Below are positions 6,415 to 7,295 of a stretch of DNA of 7,295 nt, piece by piece (the stretch's first letter is position 1; each line of letters begins with the position of its first letter). Made by a program: the position numbers and the translations under genes. The notes beneath the pieces are model-generated. The model was not told the DNA's origin. It saw only the letters and a list, made by a program, of their open reading frames with translations, and did no database searches. The DNA lies in contig CAKAQU010000086.1 in NCBI GenBank assembly GCA_916720335.1, forward strand, positions 1 to 7,295, written 5' to 3'. The stretch is from an uncultured Moraxella sp. (GTDB taxonomy: Bacteria > Pseudomonadota > Gammaproteobacteria > Pseudomonadales > Moraxellaceae).

Positions 6415-7295
6415 ATGATCAATATACAAGATTGTTTAACAAAACACCAAGACTCAGTACTGTATAACAGCAAAACTATGGATGAAGTTGGTTTTGATAA
6501 TGAAATAACAGAAGATGAGCTTGATGATTTATCAGCAGAATTGGTGAATTTAACATATCAAGTTACTCAAGAAGACATTGCCAAGCGACTGGATAAATTG
6601 GCTAGCGATGTGTTTTCACAGTTTTCGCGTTCTCAAATCCAAGAATGGATAAAAAATGGTGAATTATTAGTCAATAATTGCAATCAAAAAAGTCGATATT
6701 TGGTAAAATTAGATGATGTTTTAACCTTAAAAACCCAAATGCAGCATCACGGCACAGATTGTCCCGAAAATATTGCTTTGGATGTTATTTATCAAGACGA
6801 CGATGTGATTGTGATAAATAAACCTGCTGGACTGGTGGTGCATCCAGGAGCGGGTAATTGGACGGGTACTTTAGTCAATGCTTTATTGTATCATTTTCCG
6901 GGTCAGGCTCGTTTGCCACGAGCAGGATTGGTGCATCGTATTGATAAAGATACAACCGGGCTTTTGGTGGTTGCTCGTACCAAAACGGCGCAATTGGATT
7001 TAATGAATCAGCTAAAAGACAAGTCAGTTTATCGATTGTATCAATGTTTAGTTTTAGGCATGCCTAGCGAAATTTTAACCCATAAAATCATTAATTTGCC
7101 AATTGCTCGCCATCCAAAACTGCGTACACAAATGAGCATTCGCCAAACAGGAAAGTCAGCCATCACTCACATTGATAAAGCAGTAGAGATAGCACACGGC
7201 ATTAGTTTGGTGGACGTGTCATTGCAAACAGGACGTACTCATCAGATTCGTGTTCATATGTCCCATATTGGCTATCCTTTGATTGGTGATAAAGT
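6415..7295 (+). CDS. rluD: 23S rRNA pseudouridine synthase RluD, 3'-truncated by window edge
   Basis: RluD isomerises uridines of 23S rRNA helix 69 (E. coli positions 1911, 1915 and 1917) to pseudouridine during late 50S assembly. The open frame from ATG 6415 gives 293 residues to the window edge and is read from the raw sequence. An N-terminal S4 RNA-binding domain (about 47-105) has RLDKLASDVFSQFSRSQIQEWI. The RluA-type catalytic domain follows: DVIYQDDDVIVINKPAGLVVHPG (123-145), then GLVHRIDKDTTGLLVV (171-186) with catalytic Asp177 in HRID. Next come ARHPKLRTQM and QTGRTHQIRVHM (271-282). About 45 mostly acidic residues precede the S4 domain, longer than in E. coli RluD. An in-frame TGA at 6409 limits any upstream start. 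ATG 6415 has a weak AAG seven bases upstream, and ATG 6478 is a possible alternative that shortens the extension. The context, divergent from bamD, matches E. coli and favours RluD over RluA or RluC. Confidence 0.93.
   Translation, partial: MINIQDCLTKHQDSVLYNSKTMDEVGFDNEITEDELDDLSAELVNLTYQVTQEDIAKRLDKLASDVFSQFSRSQIQEWIKNGELLVNNCNQKSRYLVKLDDVLTLKTQMQHHGTDCPENIALDVIYQDDDVIVINKPAGLVVHPGAGNWTGTLVNALLYHFPGQARLPRAGLVHRIDKDTTGLLVVARTKTAQLDLMNQLKDKSVYRLYQCLVLGMPSEILTHKIINLPIARHPKLRTQMSIRQTGKSAITHIDKAVEIAHGISLVDVSLQTGRTHQIRVHMSHIGYPLIGDK

Overview
This is an AT-rich window of ordinary chromosomal housekeeping genes from a gammaproteobacterium, most likely of the family Moraxellaceae (Moraxella, Psychrobacter or a close relative). 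The lineage call is an inference. It rests on the style of the GyrA, BamD and glutathione S-transferase sequences, an acidic insert in the GyrA C-terminal domain that I recall from Acinetobacter-type gyrases, and the long C-terminal extension of BamD. I cannot name the genus from this window alone.

Layout, left to right. Positions 2-2269 (+) hold the 3' three quarters or more of gyrA, cut by the left edge. It ends at a clear intrinsic terminator (2292-2317). After about 110 bases of very AT-rich spacer with a candidate promoter comes a small GST-family gene (2433-3128, +). It runs head-on into dnaG (3133-5109, -), and only 4 bases separate the two stop codons. Upstream of dnaG on the same strand is bamD (5188-6261, -). 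The 77-base bamD-dnaG gap holds a perfect 28-base palindrome followed by six T on the minus strand, just before the dnaG ribosome binding site. A 153-base divergent promoter region (6262-6414) separates bamD from rluD (6415 to beyond the right edge, +).

How the genes relate. GyrA (DNA supercoiling) and DnaG (replication primers) serve DNA replication. BamD is an outer-membrane assembly lipoprotein, and RluD modifies 23S rRNA. They do not form one pathway. The divergent bamD/rluD pair is the same arrangement as in E. coli. By contrast, dnaG lies outside the rpsU-dnaG-rpoD operon known from enterobacteria and apparently depends, at least partly, on transcription coming through bamD past the palindrome.

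I see no mobile elements, tRNA or rRNA genes, CRISPR arrays, defence genes or signs of horizontal transfer. I found no previously undescribed system. The most interesting point is the possible attenuator between bamD and dnaG; the others are lineage-type insertions and extensions in conserved proteins.
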